This document shows positions 1 through 7,809 of a stretch of DNA of 24,701 nt, one piece after another; position 1 is the stretch's first letter; every line of letters begins with the position of its first letter. Both the position numbers and the translations under genes were made by a program. The stretch spans positions 1 to 24,701 of the forward strand of contig CAZICK010000058.1 in the NCBI GenBank assembly GCA_964537505.1, written 5' to 3'. Below the pieces are notes generated by a model. That model ran no database searches. It worked only from the letters and a program-made list of their open reading frames with translations, and had not been told where the DNA came from. Origin of the DNA: DAINBT01 sp036732785 (GTDB lineage Bacteria > Planctomycetota > Phycisphaerae > Sedimentisphaerales > SM23-30).

Positions 1-29
1 TTCCCATCCCCCCATTCACTTTTCATCAA

Positions 30-95
30 AACATAGTACAAACAGGGTGCAAACATAGTACAAACATAGCGCAAAGTGGGTACAAACCACATCAC
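30..95. repeat. 22-bp tandem repeat, about three units
   Basis: Two near-identical 22-bp units start at 30 and 52 and share the 15-mer AACATAGTACAAACA exactly. A third, diverged unit starts at 74 and keeps the core GTACAAAC at the same phase. The units abut without spacers, so this is a tandem array and not CRISPR. No credible coding region overlaps it. Function unknown; an iteron-like or protein-binding role is only a possibility. Confidence 0.7.
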
Positions 96-146
96 TTTCC
101 ATCAGAATTCATCCAAATTTCGCCGAATTTCGCACTTTTTCGCGCC

Positions 147-300
147 AAAAATAAGCACTTACATCAATTCCAACAACGCAAAATAAGCACTTACAGCAAT
201 TCCCCACTACGAAAAATAAGGAGTTACGTTCATTCCCACCGAACGAAAAATAACGACTTACAACAATTCCCCACAACCAAAAATAAGGAGTTACGTTCAT
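147..300. repeat. Degenerate tandem repeat of about 33 bp, five units
   Basis: The word AAAATAA followed by a short variable stretch and TTAC recurs five times. The AATAAG/AATAAC words end near 155, 187, 220, 254 and 287, giving spacings of 32, 33, 34 and 33 bp. CAATTCC or CATTCCC follows each TTAC. On the minus strand each unit reads as a T-rich stretch preceded by GTAAGT or GTAACT. The last unit covers the stop codon of the minus-strand RNase HII-like gene. A 63-codon minus-strand frame beginning at 300 is simply translated repeat and is not called as a gene. Confidence 0.75.
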
Positions 301-1289
301 TTCCGCCGAACAAGGAGGAATTCGGGGGCGAGGTTGGGGGCGAGGTTGAATTTTTCGAGATCGGCCAGGAAGCGGCAGCCGTCTTTGTAGTAGCCGGCGG
401 TGGGAGTAATGCCGGGACAGTGCCTCTGGAAATAGGTATTGAGCATTTCCATAAGCAATTCACGCAGATATTTGCTGGTCATTGACGCCAGAGCGATTGG
501 TAATTGACGCTGATCGCCGTTTTGCAGGAAATGAATCTTCATAGATCGGCTGGAATCGGTAAGATGATAACTGCTGACGGCGTCGTGCTCTTTCAGGATT
601 TTCATGTTCAGATCGGGGAACATTCTTTGCAACTGGTCTCGATAGTGGCTGCGACCGCTTTGCTTGTCGATTACGATTTGCAGGTTCGCCCGGTTGTGTT
701 TTTGGTAAGCCTGATAAATCAACTGGGCGACCAGGGAGAAGGAAACCACAGCTTTATTGTTAAGGGTCTGTACCATTTCGTTGAAACGACCGGCCGGTAG
801 CGGCCGCGTCCAGATGGCCTTGAGCCGAATATTGTTGTTGCGCATATCCCAGACCAAAGCGGCGGCGGCGGTGGCGATGTCGTCCTCATCGAATTTCAGG
901 GGCTGATCGGACGCACAAGCGTACCAGGGATATTCACTCAGGCTGTCAAGGCAGTTTTTGCCGAGGTTGTCAACGCTGTCAAGGGCTTGCAGTAACTGTC
1001 CAAAAGTCCGGATGGCAGTGCGGTCTATCGCTGCCAAGCCCGAAAGTACCCCACGCTGCAGGCAGTCGTATTTACCATGTGATCGGCCGGTGGTATAAAG
1101 TTTTTTGCTGTCGTTGATTACAACTCGGCCATTACTGGCCGATCGCTGTTTGCAGACGCTTTTGCGGAGAATTTCCCACAATGACCGGTCTATCAGATCA
1201 TCCGGTACCTCGAAAATCGCGGCAGAGACCACCAGAGGACCCAGGATTGGCCCATAACCCGCTTCATCAATTCCAACTATAACAGCCAT
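297..1289 (-). CDS. Divergent RNase HII/HIII-like ribonuclease
   Basis: Predicted RNase H type 2 enzyme that would cut RNA in RNA-DNA hybrids, acting in cytoplasmic replication and repair. The N-terminus has GIDEAGYGPILGPLV (residues 6-20), which carries the first two catalytic acids D8 and E9. DSKKL at 60-64 matches the conserved DSKxL block, and VIDKQSGR around D208 is a plausible further acidic site. At 330 aa it is well above the usual 200-260 aa for RNase HII; the extra length lies mainly between about 65 and 200. The GRG/GKG triad that reads the RNA-DNA junction in the family is GYG here, so substrate preference may differ. The ATG at 1289 is preceded by AAGGA at a suitable distance. 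The stop TGA at 297-299 lies inside the 33-bp repeat array. Family call is fairly sure; exact subtype is not. Confidence 0.8.
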   Translation of the reverse strand: MAVIVGIDEAGYGPILGPLVVSAAIFEVPDDLIDRSLWEILRKSVCKQRSASNGRVVINDSKKLYTTGRSHGKYDCLQRGVLSGLAAIDRTAIRTFGQLLQALDSVDNLGKNCLDSLSEYPWYACASDQPLKFDEDDIATAAAALVWDMRNNNIRLKAIWTRPLPAGRFNEMVQTLNNKAVVSFSLVAQLIYQAYQKHNRANLQIVIDKQSGRSHYRDQLQRMFPDLNMKILKEHDAVSSYHLTDSSRSMKIHFLQNGDQRQLPIALASMTSKYLRELLMEMLNTYFQRHCPGITPTAGYYKDGCRFLADLEKFNLAPNLAPEFLLVRRK

Positions 1290-1470
1290 CGATTCGTCCT
1301 TAAATCCAGGCTACTTTTAACCAATTTTTGTCAGGACGGCAAGGCAAAAGACAAATTCCCGAAAAAGTAGCCGGTTGGCCGACTGTTGCCGACAGAACTG
1401 TACCGACCGGTTGGTCGGATTGTTGGGTTGGGGGTTTTTGCGGTTTGGGGATAATTTTGTCATTTTATGT

Positions 1471-1498
1471 TTGCCAAGACCCTGATTATCTGAATAAT
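1471..1498 (+). promoter_or_regulatory. Candidate sigma70-type promoter for the rnf operon
   Basis: TTGCCA (1471-1476) and AATAAT (1493-1498) are separated by 16 bp, each 5/6 to consensus, and sit about 80 bp before the rnfC start in the 286-bp gap after the divergent RNase gene. Nothing else was recognised in that gap. Prediction by eye only. Confidence 0.4.
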
Positions 1499-1575
1499 TG
1501 GTGCCTGTTATGGAAGACTCGTAGGCTCGGTTTTTGCCCCGACCTACATTTTTTGTCAGATGTATTTGAGATGAG

Positions 1576-2937
1576 ATGCCAGTATTAAGAGCAAATAACA
1601 AGGATAAGTTGACCGGTAAATTCAGTTTTCGTCGGGGAGTTCATCCGCCTGAGCGCAAGGGCTTTACGTGTGGGCGAGCGGTCCAGGTGGTTCGGGCGGG
1701 GGCAACGGTGGTAGTGCCGATGTCGCAGCATCTGGGGGCGCCGTGCCGGCCGACGGTGGAAGCGAAGCAGGAAGTGACAGCCGGACAGATGATCGGTGAT
1801 AGTGACGCGTTTGTCTCGGCGCCGGTGCATAGTCCGGTAAACGGAGTGGTAAAACAAGTACAACCGCAGCCGCACCCGAACGGCACCAAGGTGCTCAGCG
1901 TGGTTATTACGGTGGGCGATGAGCAGCCGGATGAGCAGCCGTGGCGTGAAGTGCCCGGCGGTTTTGACGTCGAAAAATACGAACCGGAAGCGATTGAAAA
2001 GGCGATCCGTACAGCGGGGATCGTTGGAATGGGCGGAGCGGCGTTTCCCACGGCGGTAAAACTGGTTCGTAACCCCCAAAAGCCGATCGATACCGTAATC
2101 CTCAACGGTTGCGAGTGTGAACCCTATCTGACCAGTGATCATCAATTGATGTTGGAGGCGCCGGGTACGATTGTGGCGGGTTTGCAACTGGCGATGCGGG
2201 CATGCGGTGCGAAGCGAGGCATCATCGCAATTGAAGATAATAAGCCCGATGCGATAGACAGCGTATTGCCCTGGATCAAAGATGTAGATGGTGTGCAACT
2301 GGCGATCTGCCGGACGAAATACCCGCAGGGCGGTGAGCGACAATTGATAAACGCCGTGCTGGGACTGACTGTGCCGACAGGGGGACTACCGCTGGATGTG
2401 AAGGTGGTCGTGGTGAATGTTGGTACGGCCTCGGCGATTATGTGGGCGTGCGCTGAAGCCAGGCCCCTGACAGAGCGGATCGTTACGGTTACCGGCAGTG
2501 GGATCAACCAGCCGGGCAATTTTCGGGTGCCGGTGGGGATGCTGCTGGCGGACCTGATCGAACAGTGCGGGGGATTGACCGACGATGCGGCCAAGGTACT
2601 GCTGGGTGGCCCGATGATGGGGCCGGCGGCGGTGCATCTGGACGTGCCGATTCTCAAGGGAACCAGCGGTATCACCGTAATGACCGAGAGTGAAGTCGGC
2701 GGAGCTGAAGAGACGGCGTGCATTCGTTGCAGTCGGTGTGTGGATTATTGTCCGCTGAAGCTGGTACCGACCCGCATTGCCCACGCGGTCAAATCAAGGG
2801 ATATCGATATGGCACTGGAATATGATTTGCTGGCCTGTATCGAATGTGGCTTGTGTAGTTATGTTTGTCCGGCGAAGATACCGTTGTTACAATACTTGCG
2901 GTCCGGCAAGCTGATGGCGAAAAAGGTTAAAAGTTAG
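1576..2937 (+). CDS. rnfC: Rnf complex subunit RnfC (NADH-binding, Fe-S/flavin)
   Basis: Peripheral subunit of the ion-translocating ferredoxin:NAD+ oxidoreductase; it exchanges electrons with NAD(H) on the cytoplasmic side. GVHPPE at 21-26 is the family's N-terminal signature. GIVGMGGAAFPTAVKL (148-163) is the glycine-rich FMN/NADH-binding segment, followed by NGCECEPYLT (177-186). Two 4Fe-4S motifs lie at the C-terminus: C382, C385, C388, C392 and C421, C424, C427, C431, each CxxCxxCxxxCP. The length of 453 aa is normal. ATG at 1576 has only a weak GAG at 1568-1570, but the 20 residues before GVHPPE match the length usual in the family. It is the first gene of rnfCDGEAB-purC, with 3 bp to rnfD. 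Confidence 0.96.
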   Translation: MPVLRANNKDKLTGKFSFRRGVHPPERKGFTCGRAVQVVRAGATVVVPMSQHLGAPCRPTVEAKQEVTAGQMIGDSDAFVSAPVHSPVNGVVKQVQPQPHPNGTKVLSVVITVGDEQPDEQPWREVPGGFDVEKYEPEAIEKAIRTAGIVGMGGAAFPTAVKLVRNPQKPIDTVILNGCECEPYLTSDHQLMLEAPGTIVAGLQLAMRACGAKRGIIAIEDNKPDAIDSVLPWIKDVDGVQLAICRTKYPQGGERQLINAVLGLTVPTGGLPLDVKVVVVNVGTASAIMWACAEARPLTERIVTVTGSGINQPGNFRVPVGMLLADLIEQCGGLTDDAAKVLLGGPMMGPAAVHLDVPILKGTSGITVMTESEVGGAEETACIRCSRCVDYCPLKLVPTRIAHAVKSRDIDMALEYDLLACIECGLCSYVCPAKIPLLQYLRSGKLMAKKVKS

Positions 2938-2940
2938 CAG

Positions 2941-3987
2941 ATGGCAGCGGAAGAAGAAAAAGAACAGGAAAAGAAGCTTTTACTGATGGTCTCGTCGAGT
3001 CCGCATTTAGCGGAACCTGCCACCAGCAAGCGGATAATGTTCGAGGTCGTCATCGGCTGTCTGCCGGCGGTGGCGGTGGCATTGTGGCTTTTCCGGGGTT
3101 CGGCGGCGATGGTGCTGATATCGTGTCTGGCGGCAGGGCTGCTTACGGAATGGCTCTTTAACGCGGTACGCAAAAAACCACAAACCATCACCGACGGCAG
3201 CGTTATCATAACGGCGATTATCCTGGGGTTGTCACTGCCGCCTTCGATACCCACCTGGGCGGCGGCGATGGGAACAGCCGTGGCGGTGGCGGTAGCGAAG
3301 ATGCTGTATGGCGGGCTGGGCAGTAATATATTCAATCCGGCAATGATGGGCCGGGCATTTCTGATGGCGTGTTTCGGTATGATGATGACGACATGGACGC
3401 CATTGGCAAACGAGCCGCCTTGTACGGAAGTGGACGCGGTGACGCAGCCGACGCCGCTGGCGTTGGCGAAGCAACCGATCAAGGACGCGGCCAACGAAGA
3501 CAAGTTGGAAAAAGCCACGCCAAATGAAGTTGAAACGAAAATGGGGGCGATGTTTTTCGGCAGGACAACAGGATCGCTGGGCGAAACGTCGGCATTGTGC
3601 TGGCTGATCGGCGGGGTGTTTCTGTTGGTCAGGCGTACGATAACATGGCATATACCGGTGGCGGTGCTGTCCACGGCGGCAGTGATCGCGGTGATACCTT
3701 GGCTGGCGAATCCCGATGTATATGCCAATCCGCTGGTGCATCTGTTTGGCGGCGGGCTGATGATGTGCGCGTTTTTCATTGCGACCGATCCGGTGACTTG
3801 TCCGCTGACCAAGCTGGGCAGATTTATATTCGGGGTCGGCGTGGGCGGATTGATTATGCTGATTCGCCTGAAAGGAGGCTATCCGGAAGGTGTGATGTAC
3901 GCGGTGCTGCTGATGAACGCGATAACGCCGCTGCTGGACCGATGGACAAAGCCAACGCCGTTGGGAGGACACGTAAGTGCTGGGTAG
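2941..3987 (+). CDS. rnfD: Rnf complex membrane subunit RnfD (covalent FMN)
   Basis: Integral membrane subunit of the Rnf pump, related to NqrB. The sequence alternates hydrophobic segments consistent with about eight to ten helices after a charged N-terminal stretch. NPAMMGRAFL (132-141) and GSLGETSALCWLIGG (211-225) are conserved family blocks. AVTQPTPLA (166-174) corresponds to the flavinylation loop, with T171 the likely FMN-bearing threonine; the usual SGAT reads TQPT here, so the residues before the threonine are atypical. The length of 348 aa is normal. The gene begins 3 bp after rnfC and its last 11 bp overlap the rnfG start, indicating coupled translation. Confidence 0.95.
   Translation: MAAEEEKEQEKKLLLMVSSSPHLAEPATSKRIMFEVVIGCLPAVAVALWLFRGSAAMVLISCLAAGLLTEWLFNAVRKKPQTITDGSVIITAIILGLSLPPSIPTWAAAMGTAVAVAVAKMLYGGLGSNIFNPAMMGRAFLMACFGMMMTTWTPLANEPPCTEVDAVTQPTPLALAKQPIKDAANEDKLEKATPNEVETKMGAMFFGRTTGSLGETSALCWLIGGVFLLVRRTITWHIPVAVLSTAAVIAVIPWLANPDVYANPLVHLFGGGLMMCAFFIATDPVTCPLTKLGRFIFGVGVGGLIMLIRLKGGYPEGVMYAVLLMNAITPLLDRWTKPTPLGGHVSAG
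3963..3968 (+). promoter_or_regulatory. Ribosome binding site fixing the GTG start of rnfG
   Basis: GGGAGG lies 8 nt upstream of GTG 3977, inside the end of rnfD. It is the strongest Shine-Dalgarno match in the operon and supports the GTG start. Confidence 0.7.
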
Positions 3988-4552
3988 ATTTATAAAACAA
4001 TCGTGGCTGGTGCTGGTGACGGCCCTGGTGTTCGGACTGCTGGTCGCTATTGTCGATGGTGCACTGCAAGAGACGATAGAAAGAAGAGCCAGGGAAAAGG
4101 TATATAGTAAACTGAAGGTGTTGTTTGGGAAAAACAGCATCCCGGAAGAAATAAGAGGAAAGGAAACTGACAAGAAACCATTATATTACGTGATGAAGGA
4201 TGATTCTCAGGCGTTAATGGGTTATGCCTTTGAGGCAACAGGCAGTGGGTTCGCGGATAAGATTGTTTTGCTGATCGGGGTTGACGCGAAATTTGAGAAG
4301 GTCAGGGGGATTGACGTTTTGAAGACCAGCGAGACCCCCGGTTTTGGCGATAAGATGAAAGACGAAAGTTTTAAGGGACAGTTTACAGACAGCCAGGCGC
4401 CTGCAGCCGGTAATAAACTGGCGGTTATTAAGGCCGGCAGCCCGGCCCAATTGCAGATACTTTCGATTACCGGTGCTACCATCACATCCGAGGCGGTGGT
4501 CAAGATTGTTAATGACGCGGTGATCGCAATGCGTGAAGTCATAAAGAAATAA
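3977..4552 (+). CDS. rnfG: Rnf complex subunit RnfG (covalent FMN)
   Basis: Membrane-anchored, periplasm-facing flavoprotein of the Rnf pump, related to NqrC. One hydrophobic anchor spans about residues 9-27, followed by the FMN-binding domain. ETPGFGDKM (119-127) is conserved. SITGATIT (163-170) is the flavin-transferase target motif [S/T]GATx[S/T], with T168 the expected FMN-phosphoester residue. Covalent attachment normally needs an ApbE flavin transferase, and no such gene is in this window. Translation starts at GTG 3977 and overlaps rnfD by 11 bp. Length 191 aa is typical. Confidence 0.95.
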   Translation: MLGRFIKQSWLVLVTALVFGLLVAIVDGALQETIERRAREKVYSKLKVLFGKNSIPEEIRGKETDKKPLYYVMKDDSQALMGYAFEATGSGFADKIVLLIGVDAKFEKVRGIDVLKTSETPGFGDKMKDESFKGQFTDSQAPAAGNKLAVIKAGSPAQLQILSITGATITSEAVVKIVNDAVIAMREVIKK

Positions 4553-4574
4553 AGAAGTTGAAAGTTAAGAAGCC

Positions 4575-5207
4575 ATGGCATCGGAAGAAAAAAACAAATT
4601 GAACGCAAAGCACAAAAGTGAAGCGATGGCGTATTTTGTGCATGGGCTGTGGGAGGAGAACGCGATATTTCGTCAGTTGCTGGGCATGTGTCCGGTATTG
4701 GCGGTGACGACTCAGTTGCAGCCGGCCCTGACGATGGGGGCGGCGACGATATTTGTGCTGGTGTGTTCGAACGTAGTGGTTTCGCTGATGCGTAATCTGC
4801 TGCAGAGCCATTTGCGGATATTGATGTTTACGCTGACGATCGCCGCATTTGTTACGATAGCCGATCTGCTGCTGCAGGCGTATCTGCCGGCCATGAGCGA
4901 AAAACTGGGCCCTTACGTACCGTTGATTATCGTGAACTGCGTGATTATCGGCCGGGCCGAGGCGTGCGGCAGCCGAAAACCGTTGGTGACAAGCTTCTTC
5001 GATGCACTGGGGATGGGAATCGGGTACACGTTCGGACTTTGTGTGCTGGCGACGGTGCGGGAGATTTTGGCTGACGGAATGATCTGGGGCATAGCAGTGA
5101 TGCCCGACGGTTTTGTGAACTGGAACGTGATGAAGCTGCCGGCGGGGGCGTTTTTGACGCTGGGAATCCTGCTGGGACTTAACAACCACTTTTTCGGGAA
5201 AAAATGA
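4575..5207 (+). CDS. rnfE: Rnf complex membrane subunit RnfE
   Basis: Integral membrane subunit, related to NqrD and pairing with RnfA across the bilayer. GMCPVLAVT puts C39 near the first helix and VNCVIIGRAEA puts C122 in the symmetric half-helix. By family knowledge these cysteines, with their RnfA counterparts, hold the intramembrane 2Fe-2S cluster. SFFDALGMGIGYTFGL (145-160) is also conserved. About six transmembrane segments are visible. The 210-aa length is normal, with a slightly long charged N-terminus (residues 1-17). It lies 22 bp after rnfG and 24 bp before rnfA. Confidence 0.95.
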   Translation: MASEEKNKLNAKHKSEAMAYFVHGLWEENAIFRQLLGMCPVLAVTTQLQPALTMGAATIFVLVCSNVVVSLMRNLLQSHLRILMFTLTIAAFVTIADLLLQAYLPAMSEKLGPYVPLIIVNCVIIGRAEACGSRKPLVTSFFDALGMGIGYTFGLCVLATVREILADGMIWGIAVMPDGFVNWNVMKLPAGAFLTLGILLGLNNHFFGKK

Positions 5208-5231
5208 TTGCAAGGTAAGAGGTAAAGAATA

Positions 5232-5822
5232 ATGGAAATCGCAAGCCATTTAATAGTTGTGTTCATATCGATTGCGCTGGTTAATAACCTGGTATTGACC
5301 AAGTTTCTGGGAACATGTCCCTATTTGGGTGTATCGAAACGCGTCGATACGGCGTTCGGAATGGGTTGTGCGGTAACGTTTGTGACAACAATCAGCGGAA
5401 CTGTGACATGGATAGTAAACAACCTGATCCTGTCGCCTATCGATATGCCATCTCTGAAATATATCGCCTTTATTATGGTGATTGCCGGTATGGTGCAGTT
5501 GGTTGAGATGTATGTGCGGAAGTTTTTCCCGCCGTTGTACGAAAGTTTTGGGATATTTCTGCCGCTGATAACCACCAACTGTGTGATTTTGGGTACGTGC
5601 CTGTTTATTGATTTGTGGGGTTATGGTTTTCTCGAAGCGGTAGTGGCAAGTTTCGGAGGTGGACTGGGCTTCACGCTGGCGATTTGCATTATGGGCGGAA
5701 TTCGTGAAAACCTCGAATGGGCCGATGTGCCCAAATCACTGCGGGGAGCAGGTATAACACTGATAACCGCGGCGATTATGACACTGGCGTTTATGGGATT
5801 TTCAGGGATGATTAAAGGGTGA
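5232..5822 (+). CDS. rnfA: Rnf complex membrane subunit RnfA
   Basis: Integral membrane subunit, related to NqrE, forming the quasi-symmetric core with RnfE. LTKFLGTCPYLGVS (22-35) with C29 and TTNCVILGTC (114-123) with C117 are the two conserved cysteine segments expected to ligate the intramembrane 2Fe-2S cluster. SFGGGLGFTLAI and GIREN near the C-terminus are family blocks. The length of 196 aa and six predicted helices are standard. The start ATG at 5232 follows a purine-rich AAGAGGTAAAG. The 52-bp spacer to rnfB holds a short-word repeat described separately. Confidence 0.96.
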   Translation: MEIASHLIVVFISIALVNNLVLTKFLGTCPYLGVSKRVDTAFGMGCAVTFVTTISGTVTWIVNNLILSPIDMPSLKYIAFIMVIAGMVQLVEMYVRKFFPPLYESFGIFLPLITTNCVILGTCLFIDLWGYGFLEAVVASFGGGLGFTLAICIMGGIRENLEWADVPKSLRGAGITLITAAIMTLAFMGFSGMIKG

Positions 5823-5874
5823 ACGAGTAGATGAGTAAATGAGTGGATAGCCGTTGATTTGAGAAAAGACTGGA
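5823..5874 (+). repeat. Short-word intergenic repeat between rnfA and rnfB
   Basis: The spacer contains GTAGATGAGTAAATGAG followed by TGGATAG, built from repeated (G/A)ATGAGT-like words. Similar words occur at 19834-19855 and 23926-23956. No function is evident. Confidence 0.4.
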
Positions 5875-6795
5875 ATGATTTATAACGTTTTAAGTGTAAT
5901 TTCTAATATGGGCATGTTGGCCCAGATCGAGATAACCTCTATAGTCATAGCTGGAGTGACCTTGCTGGTGGTGGGGTTCGTCTTTGTAGTGGTCCTGGCG
6001 ATTGCCGATGCGAAACTGAAGGTGAAACAGGATCCGATGGTAGAGGCGATTTTGAACGTTCTGCCGGGCGCCAACTGCGGTGGATGCGGATTGGCGGGGT
6101 GCGGGGCGTATGCCGAGGCGGTGGTGACCGATCACGGACTGATGGGCAAATGTGGGCCTGGCGGTGAATCGCTGGTCCATAAGATAGCCGCGATATTGGG
6201 CATAGAGGCATCCGCGGCGGCACCCGTCCGGGCGGTGGTGCACTGCTCGGCAAAAACGGCGGATAAGATCAACTCGACCAGATATGACGGACTGGGCAGT
6301 TGTGGTGAGATGCAGGTGGTGGCCGGTGCGATGGGGTGCCCGTACGGCTGTTTGGGAGGCGGAGATTGTCAGGAGGCGTGTGAGTTTGACGCGATCCATG
6401 TTGTCGATGGTCTGACAGTGGTTGACTACGAAAAGTGTGTGGGTTGCGGAGCGTGCGTAAAAGTGTGTCCGCGACAGTTGATCGAACTGCTGCCGATGCA
6501 GGAGGATCCTATGCTGGTGATAGCATGCGCATCGCGTGATAAGGCTAAGGATGTACGCAGTTACTGTAAAGTTGGATGCGTGGGCTGTGGGTTGTGCGTT
6601 AAGATTGCGCCGGATATGTTCCGGATGGAGCAGGATTTAGCGGTCATTGATTATGAAAAATACGCCGGTCCGGAAGAGTGCGATAAGGCGCAAAAAAAAT
6701 GCCCGCGGAATATGATGGTTTATGTGGGAACAAAGGTAAAAGTAAAAGATATTGGTCAAGTAGCGGAAGCAGAAAATGTCACTAAAGTCGAATAA
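5875..6795 (+). CDS. rnfB: Rnf complex ferredoxin-accepting subunit RnfB
   Basis: Multi-cluster Fe-S subunit that accepts electrons from reduced ferredoxin and passes them into the membrane core. An N-terminal membrane anchor covers about residues 20-44. NCGGCGLAGCG (67-77) with C68, C71, C76 and downstream C93 forms the Fe-S domain typical of RnfB. Further cysteine groups follow: C143, C155, C159, C165, C169; then C188, C191, C194, C198 (CVGCGACVKVCP); then C231, C235, C238, C241 with C269 and C276. The length of 306 aa fits the clostridial-type, cysteine-rich RnfB better than the shorter proteobacterial form. Last gene of the rnf set; its final 20 bp overlap purC. Confidence 0.95.
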   Translation: MIYNVLSVISNMGMLAQIEITSIVIAGVTLLVVGFVFVVVLAIADAKLKVKQDPMVEAILNVLPGANCGGCGLAGCGAYAEAVVTDHGLMGKCGPGGESLVHKIAAILGIEASAAAPVRAVVHCSAKTADKINSTRYDGLGSCGEMQVVAGAMGCPYGCLGGGDCQEACEFDAIHVVDGLTVVDYEKCVGCGACVKVCPRQLIELLPMQEDPMLVIACASRDKAKDVRSYCKVGCVGCGLCVKIAPDMFRMEQDLAVIDYEKYAGPEECDKAQKKCPRNMMVYVGTKVKVKDIGQVAEAENVTKVE

Positions 6796-7708
6796 AAAGG
6801 AAACAGGGTATGCGGCGAGTAACGGTAAGACTATTTTGCAGACCAAAGTACCGGGCCGTGAACCAACCCGTGGCAAGGTACGCGATATCTATAACCTTGG
6901 CGATAAGCTGCTGATCGTAGCGACGGATCGTATCAGCGCCTTTGACGTGATAATGGCCAACGGCATATCGGATAAGGGAGCGGTGCTGACGCAAATATCG
7001 CTGTTTTGGCTGGATTGGCTGGGCGATACGGTAAAAAATCATCTGATCAGTACGTCGGTCGAAGATTTTGGCGAACCGTTCACTGCCTGCAGCGAACAGT
7101 TTACCCGACGTAGTATGCTGGTGAAAAAAGCGCAGGTATTACCGGTGGAATGTGTGGTACGTGGGTATTTGGCCGGTTCGGGCTGGAAAGAATATCAGCA
7201 GAGCCAAACGGTTTGCGGACATAAGCTACCGGCCGGTTTTCGGCAGTGCGACAAACTTGACGAACCGATATTTACGCCGGCGACCAAAGCCGAGTTGGGC
7301 GAGCATGATGAGAACATCAGTTTTGCCCAAACGGCAAAAATTGTCGGGATGGAAACGGCCGGCTATATCCGTGATAAAAGCATTGAGATATATATCCGGG
7401 CAGCGGAATACGCCTCCCATCGCGGTATTATCCTGGCGGATACCAAATTCGAGTGGGGCTATTGCGACGATGAGATAATCCTGGTCGATGAGGTGCTCAC
7501 GCCTGATTCGTCACGTTTTTGGCCGGCGGATAAGTATCAGCCTGGCCGCGACCAGGAGAGCTACGACAAGCAGTTTGTGCGAAACTACCTGGAAAGCATC
7601 AACTTCAACAAACAGCCGCCGGGACCGGAGCTGCCGGCGAACGTGGTGGCCGGGACGCGGGCACGTTACGTGGAAGCGTACGAGAAACTCAGCGGCAAAC
7701 AATTTTGA
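6776..7708 (+). CDS. purC: Phosphoribosylaminoimidazole-succinocarboxamide synthase (SAICAR synthetase)
   Basis: Cytosolic purine-biosynthesis enzyme that joins CAIR and aspartate with ATP to give SAICAR. RGKVRDIYNLGDKLLIVAT (32-50) is the ATP-binding start of the family and DRISAFD (51-57) follows. PVECVVRGYLAGSGWKEY (123-140) and ATKAELGEHDENISF (169-183) are substrate-site blocks. The C-terminal half has DTKFEWG, VDEVLTPDSSRFW and SYDKQFVRNYL. The length of 310 aa matches the longer purC type. ATG 6776 lies within rnfB with GGAAG upstream, so translation is probably coupled to rnfB. It is metabolically unrelated to Rnf; co-transcription is inferred from the overlap and from the terminator after it. 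Confidence 0.96.
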   Translation: MSLKSNKKETGYAASNGKTILQTKVPGREPTRGKVRDIYNLGDKLLIVATDRISAFDVIMANGISDKGAVLTQISLFWLDWLGDTVKNHLISTSVEDFGEPFTACSEQFTRRSMLVKKAQVLPVECVVRGYLAGSGWKEYQQSQTVCGHKLPAGFRQCDKLDEPIFTPATKAELGEHDENISFAQTAKIVGMETAGYIRDKSIEIYIRAAEYASHRGIILADTKFEWGYCDDEIILVDEVLTPDSSRFWPADKYQPGRDQESYDKQFVRNYLESINFNKQPPGPELPANVVAGTRARYVEAYEKLSGKQF

Positions 7709-7785
7709 TCGTCAGAAAGGGAGCAGTTGTTGGGGATGGTTGTTTTCAACAGGAATTTGTGTGAAATAAATTTCTATTGCTCATA

Positions 7786-7809
7786 AGCCCCGTTTGGGGC
7801 TTTATTTTT
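7786..7809 (+). terminator. Rho-independent terminator after purC
   Basis: AGCCCC (7786-7791), loop GTTT, GGGGCT (7796-7801) and then TTATTTTT. The six-pair GC-rich stem and T-tract are oriented for plus-strand transcription and would end the rnf-purC operon. Confidence 0.85.

Noticed and set aside
109..300. 63-codon minus-strand frame overlapping the RNase gene stop as ATGA
   Set aside because: It is a translation of the 33-bp repeats; the apparent coupling comes from the repeat phase.
147..300. CRISPR array
   Set aside because: The units are degenerate and contiguous, with no unique spacers and no cas genes nearby.
1317..1601. Open frames on both strands in the gap before rnfC
   Set aside because: No ribosome sites or motifs, and they overlap each other; the gap is better read as a promoter region.
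1585..2723. Minus-strand open frames opposite rnfC
   Set aside because: Antisense shadows of a certain gene, with low-complexity composition.
2934..4173. Long minus-strand open frames of about 290-310 codons
   Set aside because: They are antisense to rnfD and rnfG, are rich in Arg/His/Gln or Ser/Thr/Ile, and lack motifs; the sense frames have full family signatures.
4539..5249. 236-codon minus-strand frame
   Set aside because: Antisense to rnfE, dominated by His, Gln and Arg, with no recognisable domain.
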